The translations under genes were made by a program, and so were the position numbers. The notes beneath the pieces are model-generated. The model worked only from the letters and a program-made list of their open reading frames with translations. It searched no databases and was not told the DNA's origin. From the NCBI RefSeq assembly GCF_964106895.1, contig NC_133585.1, forward strand, positions 11,915,233 to 11,979,232: a stretch of 64,000 bases of DNA. The letters run 5' to 3'. This document shows positions 37,701 to 47,980 of the stretch, in pieces; positions within the stretch are counted from its first letter, which is position 1, and the number at the start of each line of letters is the position of its first letter. Source of the stretch: Numenius arquata (Eukaryota > Chordata > Aves > Charadriiformes > Scolopacidae).

Positions 37701-40700
37701 AAATTTTACACTTGCACTTAAGAATTAGGGGGAAATAGAAAGTCTGAAGTGATTTATGTCAGCACTTTTCTCATTATTACAAGAGAAAAGACGAACAAAA
37801 TCAGCAGGGATTTCACAGCAGCATTCAATTTCAAGACGTAGAATTGCAGCAAGTTTTATCTAATCCTTAACATTCAAGGAAATCTAGGTTGTTCTATCAG
37901 TATTCAAAGATTAGCAAACTACCATTTGCTCCAATTGCAGCTGTCAGCTCTGTCAAATTAGGAGCATGTCCCTACATCCTGTGACAGTTACTGCAGCCAT
38001 CCTGCCATGCTTCCTTCATCTAGTCTTGCACCTGCATCAGTTTTCCCTGACAAAACACCAGTTTACGCAGATCTGGCATTTTCACTGAAGCAGGAGATAA
38101 TCACCAAGACAGCTTTATGATCATGGAGAACCACAGTAAAAAAATTAATGGAGTAAAAAAAAAATCCCTTTATTAGGTTATTTTAAAGAGCTTTTTCTAA
38201 TGATATGGACAAAAGAAACTATTATGCAGTGCAGCTTTCTTGTTCTTACAAAAATGAATACTTGTGAGCACCAGTGACTGGTGCCTTTCACACTGCAGAT
38301 GAACTAGCAACCAACACCTCTTTTACTTATGACTGATACATATTTTCCCTTATAAGAATTTCAGATATTTTTGTCTTTGTCAAACTTTGCCAATTTTAAG
38401 TGTTGCATGCCATGAAATCTGGTACAAGCCATATTTATTGCTCTGGAATATATCAGCTGTTGTAATGTAACCATTTGCAAGAATGAGGAAACATTTCCCC
38501 TCCATCTTAGAAAATCCTGTTGACCCTTTGTTTGAGAAATTCCTTTTGAATATCAGCCTGAAATCTAGTTGAAAGGCAGCCACTGTGTCAGAGATGTATT
38601 TTTTGCTCTTTCTGTGACAATGAGCTAAATGTTTGACCAATTTATAAATCATCAAATAGTCTAAATTCATAAATAGATGGACAAATAGTTTATGATTACG
38701 TCACTAAAAACTGGCCAGCATAATCAAAAGGAATTGTTCCATGCTCTATCTAGAACTTCCTGAAATTTAAGCTTTTGACATCACAACTTTAGTAATCTTT
38801 AAATGATGGAGGGTTTTTGTTCATAAGAGTGACCTCTTTCAGTTCCAAAGCTATTACAGAAGCCATTTAAAATCCCCTGTATTAATGTTTAACTGTATGG
38901 AAAAGAGAAGCTTCCCTCTTGCTTTTCAAGGTGAGAAAGCCAGCGCACAAGAGTGATTAGACTTAATAGGACCAAATTGCCAGCACTGGGCCATAATTAG
39001 GAATTATATCCTTAAGCACATGCTGAACTCCATACATATACATTTAACCGAATTAGGACCTAACATGCCTATTACATTAAATTTTATCAAGCCAAAAAAG
39101 ACATTTAAGGTAAAGCAATTGCCTGTTCTGCACAAAGACAACCGAATTGCTTTCTTGCTGTCGGCCCTTTCAGAGGAGGAAATTTTTGCTGTGCGAATGA
39201 AGCACAATTCTTTCACTGTTCTTGTACTGAAAGTATTTTTTCTGGGTAAAACTAAAATAATATCAAGTTTGTTTAATTTTACATTCAGACATTTTTAGCT
39301 ACTTCTGATGTGTTGTTAAGTGTTTTCTGGAGGGCCAACAGGCAGTTGATTTCACTAGGACTATTTCACCATTATTCTCATTTTGCAAAAGGCCAAATCC
39401 AGAAGGAAAAATTTACTTTTGCAAGTTCTGATTCTCTCCTTTTCTAGTGTCCAAAATGGGACTCCTTAAATGTGAGGAGAGAGAACATATGAACTAAGCT
39501 CCAGACATGAGGTCTCCAAACATAGGCTGTCGAGACATGTCTGGTGCCAGACTCCATTATCGAATGGTCCTTTTATTCTACTTCTAATAAGAAAATGAGT
39601 TTCCCTAACACCCATAGAAAGTAACTAAAATAAACTTTTTCTTACAGTTTGTCATAGAAGAGGCACAAATGTTAATGCAAAAAAAATTGGGAAAATAAAG
39701 GAAAAGCAAGAAAACTAATGGAAATTGAGGGGCCTTCCCAGCTGCAGGAGGGGGCGAACTGTGGCAAGGCACTGCCAGCAAAAGGCACGGGGAGCTTTCC
39801 CCTAGAGCGGGCTGCACTTTTCCTGTGCTGTTTCCAGCAGGGAAGGCGAGATTTCCACCAACGTCCCCACAAATGCACGCAGGCATATAGATCAGCTGCC
39901 CTCTGTCAGTGCAGGCACCCACAGCTGCCTTCAGCACACCATCAACGCTGCCCCAGCAGCTGAGGGCACATTTTGTCAATGCAAGGTCTTTTCCTTACAT
40001 GCAAAGATCCATAAGGTGCCAATGTGCGGCTAGGACGCAGTGACCCTACAGTCCCTCAGTCACGGCCCATCGTATTTTGAGACCTTCAAGATATTGCAGT
40101 AGTCCATAAAGTGGAAGGATGGGGTGGAAAAGGAGCAAAGTTTCTGCCACAAGATACTCTGAGAAATAATTGGTATTAACTATTTTACAGGACTTGCTGA
40201 GAAACAAAAAAGCCCCACTCAAACTCAAGATTTAGTCTGGTTTTTTCAGAATATGAGGATGGCTTACCGCTTAAAAAATTGTATTCCTAAAGCCATAAAG
40301 CTACTTTTGGCATGAGCTTGGTTTAAAAGAAACAAAATTCAGATCCAGGTTTCAGTGCAGCTGATTTTGATAATGCTCTTAAAGAGTTTATCGAATATGT
40401 AAAACACAAAACAAACCTGACAGCTCGTGTAATAAGCTTTGTCCTGATTGAATTTCAAGTTACAGTTAGGTAAAGCCAAGCTACGAGAACTGCTATGTAG
40501 AACACAAATGGAAACGGAAACCTTGGATGAATAACAACTCTAACATGCTTGTTTTAGCATATACCTAAATAGGATGCAGTTCTGAAAAACACAACTTAGA
40601 CTACAGTGCTTCTTTGGACATGGAGGTTCAGAATAATTAGAGTTACTGAAACATTTGGTATTTCTAGTCCTCTGAATCAGAAACTATTCCTTTTTTTTCA

Positions 40701-43700
40701 TCTATATCATCCTAGAGTCGTATGTCAGCAGTACAAAGCAGTATTTTAGCCTTTGCAGCCAAACTGTATCTTCTATGTAGGAATCACACAAAACACAGAT
40801 ATTAGTCATTCTTAATCATTCTTCAGTAGTAATTATTAAAAAATAATGTTTTAAATTACTAAAAAATCAGTAGATTTTTTGGTAACTACCGTATTAAAAC
40901 ATAGAGTAGGTAATAAAAAGGATTTTCTTTACTTTTTCCTTGGTATTTAAATTGCAATATGGACACCTGTCTTTTCCCATAACTAATTTTTGAACACCTG
41001 CACCAAACGATTTTTCCAAGTTGATTTTTAATGCAATTCAAACACTAGTTATTTTCCCTGAAGAACCTCTGGCAGATAAGAAAAAGGACAGAGGTAGAAT
41101 CAGAATCCCTGTAAAAGGACAATTTCACTAACACACCTACTTTATTATCCTTTAAAATAACCAGAGACAGCACAACACAAAATACCTACTGTAGAGTTTA
41201 CAGTGCTTCCCCAGGCTGCTGCCTTATGGGGATGTCCAGCCTGTGTGGCCCCCACATGCTCTCCATGCACAACAGCCCATGGCAGGACCTCACCTCCAAT
41301 CTTTCACCTCTCTGAGAAAGGTCAGAATTGGCCTGAATCTTCCTGGCCTGCTGTCATGATGCTGCTGTTAAGAGCAGATTAAAAGATTGCTTCCCAACCT
41401 CAGTGAAAATTACATCATTACTTCTCCCTAATGGCAGATTTGATTACAAAGGAGTAGTGGGCAAAGTCACCATGATCCTCGCTGGTGCAGCTGGCGCCAT
41501 GGGCTATTCAGCATGGGCATGATTACAGATGTTAGCCTCGATAACATAATTATCCAGGCCTTTTTGCACGCAAGCAGCAAGGCTGGCACAATGTCCTGCA
41601 GCAGCAGGGAAGCCTGCCTGCCTTCTCCATGAAGGAATACTTCCTGTGTCTTTTGAAGTTTCCAATCTTTCATTTCATTCATTGACCTATTCCAATGGTG
41701 TTTTACGGAACTGGATGAGATAGGCACAAGTGATCATTTTTATTATAAAATTAGAAAAAAATTACTAATACTGAACATCACATTTCCTGTTCCAGGCTAA
41801 GGAATGATATTAAGGGCAGAATAATTTGACCAGCAGTATTTTTAGAACAAGACCTGTTGTCAGGTTATGTATATATATTCACATAGACATTGATGAGCAG
41901 TGATTTTAAAACAGAATGTATTTAATATCCACTCATGCCCTGCACTCCCAGCAGGGCAGAATGGAGCGGGCAGGGGGGCTGTCTGCAGAGCCACATTTCT
42001 CATCTGACCTACACCCTACAGCTGAGCTCTAGTTCTTCAGACACTATTTACTGCATTGCCCTGTGTCTTCTTCTGTCTGCCTCACCTGAGCCTTTAAACA
42101 CATTCTCGAAACACAAGAATGTAATGTTTGTAACAGCTTCTGTATCTCCAGTATGGTACAAGGCTGAGCAGCAATGCAGCATTTGTCTAAGTAAAGCACA
42201 CAAAAGGGAAGTACAATGTGGCATTTCCTAAAGTCTAAAAGCTGCCTTCAAATTTTACACAAGGTTGGTTCCTCCAGACTGAGGTCAGCTTTAGGCTGCA
42301 AGACAGACAACTGTTTGTTTCTGCCCAAGGCCCACGGTCTGGGGCACTTGGCTCTGGCCCCACAGAGCCGGACAGCTTTGCCCGGTGGTTTCATTCCAGG
42401 CATGGAGACCCACTTTTCTCTTCCCACAGGGAGCAAGCTGCAGTGGAGCACGGCCATCTCCATGATGGTGTTTGCCTGGCTGTTTGCTGCCTTTTGGTCC
42501 GTGATGCCCTTGCTGGGATGGGGGGAATATGACTATGAACCCCTCCGAACCTGCTGCACCCTGGACTACAGCAAAGGGGACAGGTGAGGGCTGGGGCCAG
42601 CTCCCACGGAAGGTGGGGTGGGGTCTGCTGTTCCCTGGGGTGTCCGCGGCAGCACACCAAAACTTCCGGCTGTCCCTATCATCATTGCTGGGGCAGATCT
42701 CCCTCCCCAGCAGCTGGAGCCAGGCACGCATGACCTTGGGGTGCCTTGACTCATATGATGGAATACAGGAACAGCTGAAGTCAGCTTCCTCCATGGAAGA
42801 TGCTAACGCTCAGGTTTCTGCTACTCCCTTACTCCTTGGTCATCTATAAGCTGCATCTTTTCTGGGTTTAGAACTTGACACTCTTTCCGAATGGTTTTGT
42901 TTTTATACAGTCCAGCACTGTCTGAGTAGGAATGTTTGTGTTCAGAAACCAAACATCTGTTGTGATTTTCTGCAATACTATCCATCCCGCACACAACAGC
43001 GTGGCACAACTTAACCAGCCTTCAGCAAATGCCTAAAGCATTTTGACAAAATGCTAAAAACACCTCTAAATGCTAAAAACCTAAACACCTAAATGCTAAA
43101 AACACCTAAAGCATGTTGACAAAACTGGTTTTGGCAATTTTAAAAATACAAGCTAATGAATATCTACAGAAAGTTTACAGAGATGCCCTAGAGAGGAATT
43201 AACAACCTCTTTTTTTTCCCTCCTCACCCTTTCTAGAAACTATATCACATTCCTCTTTGCTCTGTCCATTTTCAATTTCATGATTCCGGGCTTCATCATG
43301 CTGACGGCCTATCAGTCCATACACCAGAAGTTCAAGAAAAGTGGGCACTATAAGGTAAGAAAGCTTCCTCAGCCCCTGCAACTGCCTTGCCAAAATAGGA
43401 CTGCGTTCAATAGAGACAAAGTCCTCAAAAAGCCACTTTCTTTCATAGTGGCTTTGGCTCAGCTCCTTCTGTGCTAACTCCCCAGTGTTACTTGAGTAAG
43501 TAACCTTAGAAAGTTTGTGGAAAGCCCATCCTTAGAGATGTCAAGATTTGACCAGGCAGCCAGATCTGCCCCGAACTAGAGCTGTAAACAGTCCCCCGTC
43601 AAAACAGAGGTCGGACTCGTGACCCTGAGAATCCCCCTCCACCAACACTGGTCCGACTCTAGTCACAAAACAAACACACAGCATGCAGAATATTTGCTAA

Positions 43701-46064
43701 TAGCGTATCAATACGTATCCAGAGAACCTTTGCTCAGGAAGGATCATTATTTCCTGCTTTGCTACAGGCTCTTAGCTTATTGCTGAGGAAGTCAGCCAGA
43801 ACTGCAGCACTGCAAGGAAACACACAGGCAACCCACGGGGGGAGAAGCGCCTTCCTAAACATGCTGTGTTTACACTTGGCTGAGGAAATTCGGAAATCTT
43901 TATGAGCTGGAAACAAAGGAATTGCTCTGGTGTGGCAGGTTTATGGGAATGTAATGTGGTGATTATATGAGTTGTTTCCTTAGGTGCAGGCTATACAGTC
44001 TGGGGCACTACACATGGCTGGCAGGCACAGCCTGACCCCTGCACTCAGTAAAGACTGTCACTTCTCAAGGGGGATATTATACCAGCAAAGAGACAGTCAG
44101 GCAGACTGGTTTGTAGCTGTCTGGAATATATATATGTGCCCTCTACATATTTCTTGAACAAATCTCAGTGTTCGTTATTATACCTATTATCCTTTTTTTC
44201 AGTGAGTTTATGCAATAGCATGTGATTTCTTTCTTACGGTATTCTGTAGCTATGCAAACTAGTTACAATGCAGAAAATTTAAGGATGAAATTATCACTCT
44301 CCTGTCATTAATATTTATGAGATACTTGGGAACAGCTGGCCATGAACACCATGGACAAGGCTCTAGCATGAAGGACACGGGAATCTACTATCACAACACA
44401 GATGCCACTGCATCCATCTGTTGCACTGCTGTAGCAATGGCGTCACACAGTTTACTTGTGTGCAAGAGCCTCCAAGAAGTCAGCAAAATATTCCTTTCTA
44501 TCTGTTTTTAAATATACACATTGCCCTTCCCCCTCAGCAGCAATTACTGGCCATGGCTTCTATGTCTAGCACACACGCTGATTTAACTGATCTACCAAGA
44601 TGCTTTGTCACCTCTGCCCAGGAGCCACTGCCATTCCCCACCTGGGACCAGAGCTTTGGGGCTTGCTACACAGGCAGCCCTCCATGCAGAGGGAGCTGTG
44701 CCCACACATCTCCAGCATCAACAGCAAGGCAGCAATGGTATGGCACACCCTGCTACTGCTGAACACAAACCACGGTCTCACAGCATCTGTCCCATCCGCC
44801 TGTTGCAGTGTGTGGTTGTGAAACACGAATTTATTGCTCTTGTTTTTCAGTTTAATACTGGTTTACCATTGAAGACGCTGGTCATTTGCTGGGGTCCCTA
44901 TTGCCTTTTATGCTTCTACGCAGCAGTTGAAAATGTGATGTTCATTTCACCAAAATACCGCATGGTATGTCTATGCCGCCATAATCAAACAGTCGGGAAT
45001 TCAAACTATATTTTCCTTACTCTCCTCTCTCTGTTCCTATGGAACAATGCCAATTTACTCACAATTGGGTTTACTTGTTATAACATATATAATGGGTAGA
45101 TATATACTTGTTATATATAACAAGTAGACTGTTTCCTCAAAGCATTCTGTTCATCTGTCGCTTTCAAGGCAAAACAGCTAAGCACAGTGATATAACAGGC
45201 ATTGTATTACTGCTCTGATCAAGCAACAATTTAGGAAGCCAGGGGGTGTTTTTCTTCAGCAGTCAGTTAGGGGTCTGTACCTTGTACTGCTTCATGGCTT
45301 GTAGGAGCTTTTTGTATCCTTCCCAGAGTCAAATATCAGCTAAAAATGTCCTGTTTTGAAGAGACTATTTGTCTCATTCATTTTTCTAAAACTTCCCTCT
45401 CCTCAGGGGAGCTGCAATTGATCACTCTTAAGGTTATGCTGCCTCATATGCTGCCTCCTTTTTCCCCTTTTATCTATGAATCTTGGCTCTGAGACTGCCT
45501 CTGGAACTCAGTAATACCACATCAAACCTTTCAACTTTTATTCAGTCCCCAAAAAATCAGCCCATTTTCAGGTCAGCAAATGCATTACTGTACTTAGGTA
45601 TTAGGTATCCCACATAAAATGTGTTAGCAATATTAGCCCACTTATCCATCAAAAGGTGTCCACGGCACAACCTTCACTCTCAACTGAAATATCCCAGTTT
45701 CAGGCAATGCTGATCTAAATTCTTTCTCCTGGAGACTATAATTTCCTGAGCAAGGGCCTCCCACTGATCAAATTGCTTTTACCTCTCATGTCTCCAGGGG
45801 CAGCAAGCTACTGTCATCGGAGACAGGCATTTCTTCGGTAAAGGGAAACTGAGCCTCAGCTGAAATTAGTCCACTGGCTCCTCAGTGTATTTTTCCATTC
45901 ATAATATTGTGTCTCAACAGATTCCTGCTGTTATTGCCAAGACTGTGCCAACGGTGGACGCCTTTGTATACGCCCTGGGGAATGAGAACTACAGAGGAGG
46001 AATATGGCAGTTCCTCACAGGACAGAAGATTGAGAAAGCAGAGGTTGATAACAAAACTAAATAA
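28713..46064 (+). CDS. RGR: RGR: retinal G-protein-coupled receptor opsin (7 coding exons)
   Basis: Exons 28713-28791, 31971-32127, 33788-33909, 42430-42583, 43237-43354, 44851-44964 and 45921-46064 join to 888 bases, or 295 residues, the usual RGR length. Seven helices fall near 16-39, 52-77, 88-111, 127-149, 172-195, 216-238 and 245-268. K255 (PAVIAK) is the retinal Schiff-base lysine. C88 and C162 form the expected extracellular disulfide. H91 occupies the rhodopsin counterion position as in human RGR. DRY is present at 112-114, and DAFVY at 261-265 replaces the opsin NPxxY. RGR binds all-trans-retinal and on illumination yields 11-cis-retinal, in intracellular membranes of retinal pigment epithelium and Muller cells, supporting pigment regeneration. 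The start has A at -3 and G at +4. All six introns are GT-AG and no frame break was seen. Confidence 0.98.
29766..29785. repeat. (GA)n microsatellite
   Basis: Ten GA units in RGR intron 1. In one reading frame they encode an RERERE run, which is not evidence of a gene. Confidence 0.95.
30437..30633 (+). mobile_element. CR1 LINE, 3' end
   Basis: The sequence follows the avian CR1 3' terminus closely: 'ggaacaggttgcccagagaa', 'gtgttcaagaccaggctgga', 'ctagatgatctttaacgtcc', 'cttccaacccaaaccattct', ending in the characteristic attctatgattc. It is a 5'-truncated copy lying in the same orientation as RGR. Its good preservation suggests it is the youngest transposable element in the window. Confidence 0.93.
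31971..32127 (+). CDS. RGR: RGR coding exon 2 (helices 1-2)
   Basis: 157 bases with acceptor ttccag and donor gtatat, encoding residues 27-78 plus two bases of codon 79. It contains LLGFCLNGLTIISFRK and the helix 2 motif LVLSIALADCGICINAF. Residue 66, a serine in human RGR where S66R is a reported retinitis pigmentosa change, is cysteine here. Confidence 0.97.
32128..33787 (+). other. RGR intron 2
   Basis: This 1660-base GT-AG intron begins with a long T run directly after the donor. No repeat family or other gene was recognised. Confidence 0.9.
33788..33909 (+). CDS. RGR: RGR coding exon 3 (helix 3 and DRY)
   Basis: 122 bases with acceptor ttgacag and donor gtaagg, encoding residues 79-119 plus one base. 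Key residues are C88 (disulfide), H91 (counterion position) and the D112-R113-Y114 triad, followed by HHYCTR. Confidence 0.97.
33910..42429 (+). other. RGR intron 3 (largest intron)
   Basis: 8520 bases, about half of the gene's span. It is AT-rich with scattered short open frames; the longest (36329-36679, 116 codons) resembles no family convincingly. No transposable element was confidently identified. The size makes it a candidate location for internal regulatory elements, but none can be named from sequence alone. Confidence 0.85.
42430..42583 (+). CDS. RGR: RGR coding exon 4 (helix 4 and second extracellular loop)
   Basis: 154 bases with acceptor cccacag and donor gtgagg, encoding residues 120-170 plus two bases. 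It includes the MPLLGWGEYDYEP segment and RTCCTLDYSKGD. C162 corresponds to the conserved loop cysteine that pairs with C88. Confidence 0.97.
42584..43236 (+). other. RGR intron 4 with a local tandem repeat
   Basis: This 653-base intron carries an internal minisatellite-like duplication at 43031-43125, listed separately. Otherwise nothing was recognised. Confidence 0.9.
43031..43125. repeat. Nested tandem duplication, atgctaaaaacacct units
   Basis: Three copies of atgctaaaaac with variable acct/cctaaacacct spacers are flanked by two copies of a cctaaagcat(t/g)ttgacaaaa sequence. The pattern indicates stepwise local duplication about 110 bases before the exon 5 acceptor. Confidence 0.85.
43237..43354 (+). 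CDS. RGR: RGR coding exon 5 (helix 5)
   Basis: 118 bases with acceptor ttctag and donor gtaaga, encoding residues 171-210 and ending in phase 0. It contains FALSIFNFMIPGFIM and the intracellular segment HQKFKKSGHYK. Confidence 0.97.
43355..44850 (+). other. RGR intron 5
   Basis: This 1496-base GT-AG intron contains no recognisable repeat family. Open frames near 44421-44826 on both strands are short and overlap in opposite senses, as expected by chance. Confidence 0.9.
44851..44964 (+). CDS. RGR: RGR coding exon 6 (helix 6)
   Basis: 114 bases (38 codons) with acceptor ttttcag and donor gtatgt. Both borders are phase 0, so skipping it would preserve frame and remove residues 211-248, including helix 6 (KTLVICWGPYCLLCFYAA). 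Confidence 0.97.
44965..45920 (+). other. RGR intron 6
   Basis: This 956-base GT-AG intron contains a perfect 20-base palindrome at 45106-45125 and otherwise no recognisable element. Confidence 0.9.
45106..45125. repeat. Perfect 20-base palindrome in RGR intron 6
   Basis: ACTTGTTATATATAACAAGT equals its own reverse complement. A further acttgttataac copy lies about 33 bases upstream (45073), forming a small AT-rich inverted-repeat cluster. Confidence 0.85.
45921..46064 (+). CDS. RGR: RGR coding exon 7 (helix 7, Schiff-base lysine, C-terminus)
   Basis: 144 bases after acceptor caacag, encoding residues 249-295 and a TAA stop. K255 in PAVIAK is the retinal attachment lysine. DAFVY (261-265) stands in the NPxxY position, and the tail ends VDNKTK. 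Confidence 0.98.
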   Translation: MPAVIAKTVPTVDAFVYALGNENYRGGIWQFLTGQKIEKAEVDNKTK

Positions 46065-46340
46065 CCCACTACGGCATTAAGCTAAATTAATGCATGTGCA
46101 TCACTGAAAGCAAAATGGTAGAGGAAACTGTGTGCGTTCTCTGATATGTACGTGCAAAGGTGGTTCCACATTGGAAAGGCCGTGCATTGGCTACAAGCAA
46201 TGAAGTACTGAAAGAAAGCTCTCCAGATAACTGTCCAAACCACCACGAGCTGCTTGTCAAACAAGCTGCCTTAAACCTGTGTTGATTGTCATCAGTCTCA
46301 TTTTATATGTCACTGCAAATAAACTATGTGCTGGAAAGCA
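46065..46340 (+). other. RGR: RGR 3' UTR
   Basis: This segment lies between the TAA stop and the AATAAA signal plus about 15-20 bases. The downstream sequence is TG- and T-rich (tatgtgctgg, then a T run), which suits cleavage near 46340. Confidence 0.65.
46318..46323 (+). terminator. RGR: RGR polyadenylation signal AATAAA
   Basis: Canonical AATAAA 254 bases after the stop codon, followed within 20 bases by TG- and T-rich sequence typical of a cleavage region. A second AATAAA near 46631 could serve as an alternative. Confidence 0.7.
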
Positions 46341-47559
46341 TTTTTTTTTCCTGATACACTAACATAAAAGCTCAGCAAATTAACTGAGGTAGGGTATTCG
46401 TTTATCCAGTGAGGCCTCCTCAAATCAATCTGTGCAGTTTGTCCATATGGTAATGTCTGGATTACTAAAAGATTAAAGGCGTATCCAGTATTACACCACA
46501 TGTCTGTGTAAATAGCTTGTTCATCTGAACAATGCATTTTCAATACACCCAAAATGGGAGTTCCCAAATTTCCACAATGAATCTGCCATCCTAATTCCAT
46601 AAAAACATTTCAGTGGGCATTTTACCCCAATAAAGAATATTAGCTTGGCTCCTATTCAAATGAATTAGTGTGTGACATTAAGCTTTGTCACACACTAAAC
46701 TGCATCAGATTTTGCAGCTGCTCCTTACCAGGACAATCAACAAGCTCATAGTCCATCACAAAACCAGTCATCTTTTTATTGAACACTGAGCAAAAACTAA
46801 AGGGAGGTATGGGTCAGATTCTGTTCTAAAAATGTCATAAGAATAAAAATTCACACCTGCCATTAAATTCCCCTATGCTCTATATGAGTGAAAACAATCA
46901 CTGAATTGGTTGTGATTAAAGAGTCTAAGCAGATAAAAAGCCACTTATTTAACAATTATCAGAATTCCTATCTATATTAAACTATTAGAAATGTCCACTT
47001 TAAACACTTATATTTTCTCACATTGCCTACAGGATGAAAAACTGCCAGTTGATGTTGCCTGTTACTGCAAGATGGGTGATTTGCAAAAAAATATGTGCAT
47101 GACACACAGAATACGAAAGATTGTGCATACAAAAAGCCGAGCCTAATTGATTCATACAGGGATCATATGGTTCATTTGCAAGCATTACCAGCAAAAGACC
47201 TCTTGAAGCCAACCAAAGAAAAAGTTGATCTGTCCCTATGGTGCTTCCCAACATATTAAAAGGGAAAACTGTTGTGTATGGATTATAAAAGGGTAAGGAA
47301 AAATGGTTGCATATGGGTTACAAAAGGGTAGATGGTGCAATCCTGGAAGCTAAACAATCAGTGGGTAGAAGGGACATTTCTCCTCATGGCTAGAGACAGG
47401 AAATAATTGTCATTTTTGTTGCAAGTTAGCCAGCAGGATCCCACTTGGAGATGTGCTTTGGGACTTGTGAGGCTCAATCTAGTCACAAACTACCTGACAG
47501 AGCAGTGAATAACGCCATGACAAAATTATTCAGCATAGTCACATATAAAGCTGACAGCT

Positions 47560-47980
47560 AAGACTTACATCTTTGGTATACATAACATTAAGTGAGCAGA
47601 TGACAAAATGTTCGCACTGGTAAGTGCAAAGTAATGTGTATGGGCACAGAATTACCTTTAAGTATGCATCTACAGTGACAGGCTCTAAATCTGTAATTAT
47701 CTCTTTCTCAGGAAAGAGTCCTGGGCAGGTCTTGAAATCATCAGTTCACCTGTCAGCAGGGTCATTCTGACAAATCCCAGCAGAATGCTAAAAAACACTA
47801 AAAAAGGAATAGGAAACAAAAGAGGACACATGGTCACACCACTTGAGAGCCACTGTGCTCAGAGTTATTGAATAGGGTGCATTGTTTGGGTCATTCCAGC
47901 TCACAGAGGATATATATAAGCTGGAAAAGGGCCACAGGGATGATCAAACATAAGGAGAAGCTTGAACATGGCAGGGATGA
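47560..47980 (+). mobile_element. Degraded CR1/L3-like LINE fragment
   Basis: Segments such as 'agtgcaaagtaatgtgtat', 'aataggaaacaaaagagga' and 'ggaaaagggccacagggatg' with 'atcaaac' following align in order with old CR1/L3 elements ('atgcaaagtaatgcacat...', 'aggagggccacaaagatgatcaa...'). It is heavily diverged and both ends are approximate. Confidence 0.55.

Noticed and set aside
42291..42794. 167-codon minus-strand frame
   Set aside because: It lies antisense to RGR exon 4 and its GC-rich flanks; it is a shadow of the real exon with no family resemblance.
44605..45099. 164-codon plus-strand frame across RGR exon 6
   Set aside because: Only residues from 44851-44964 are coding; the rest is intron read on either side of the exon.
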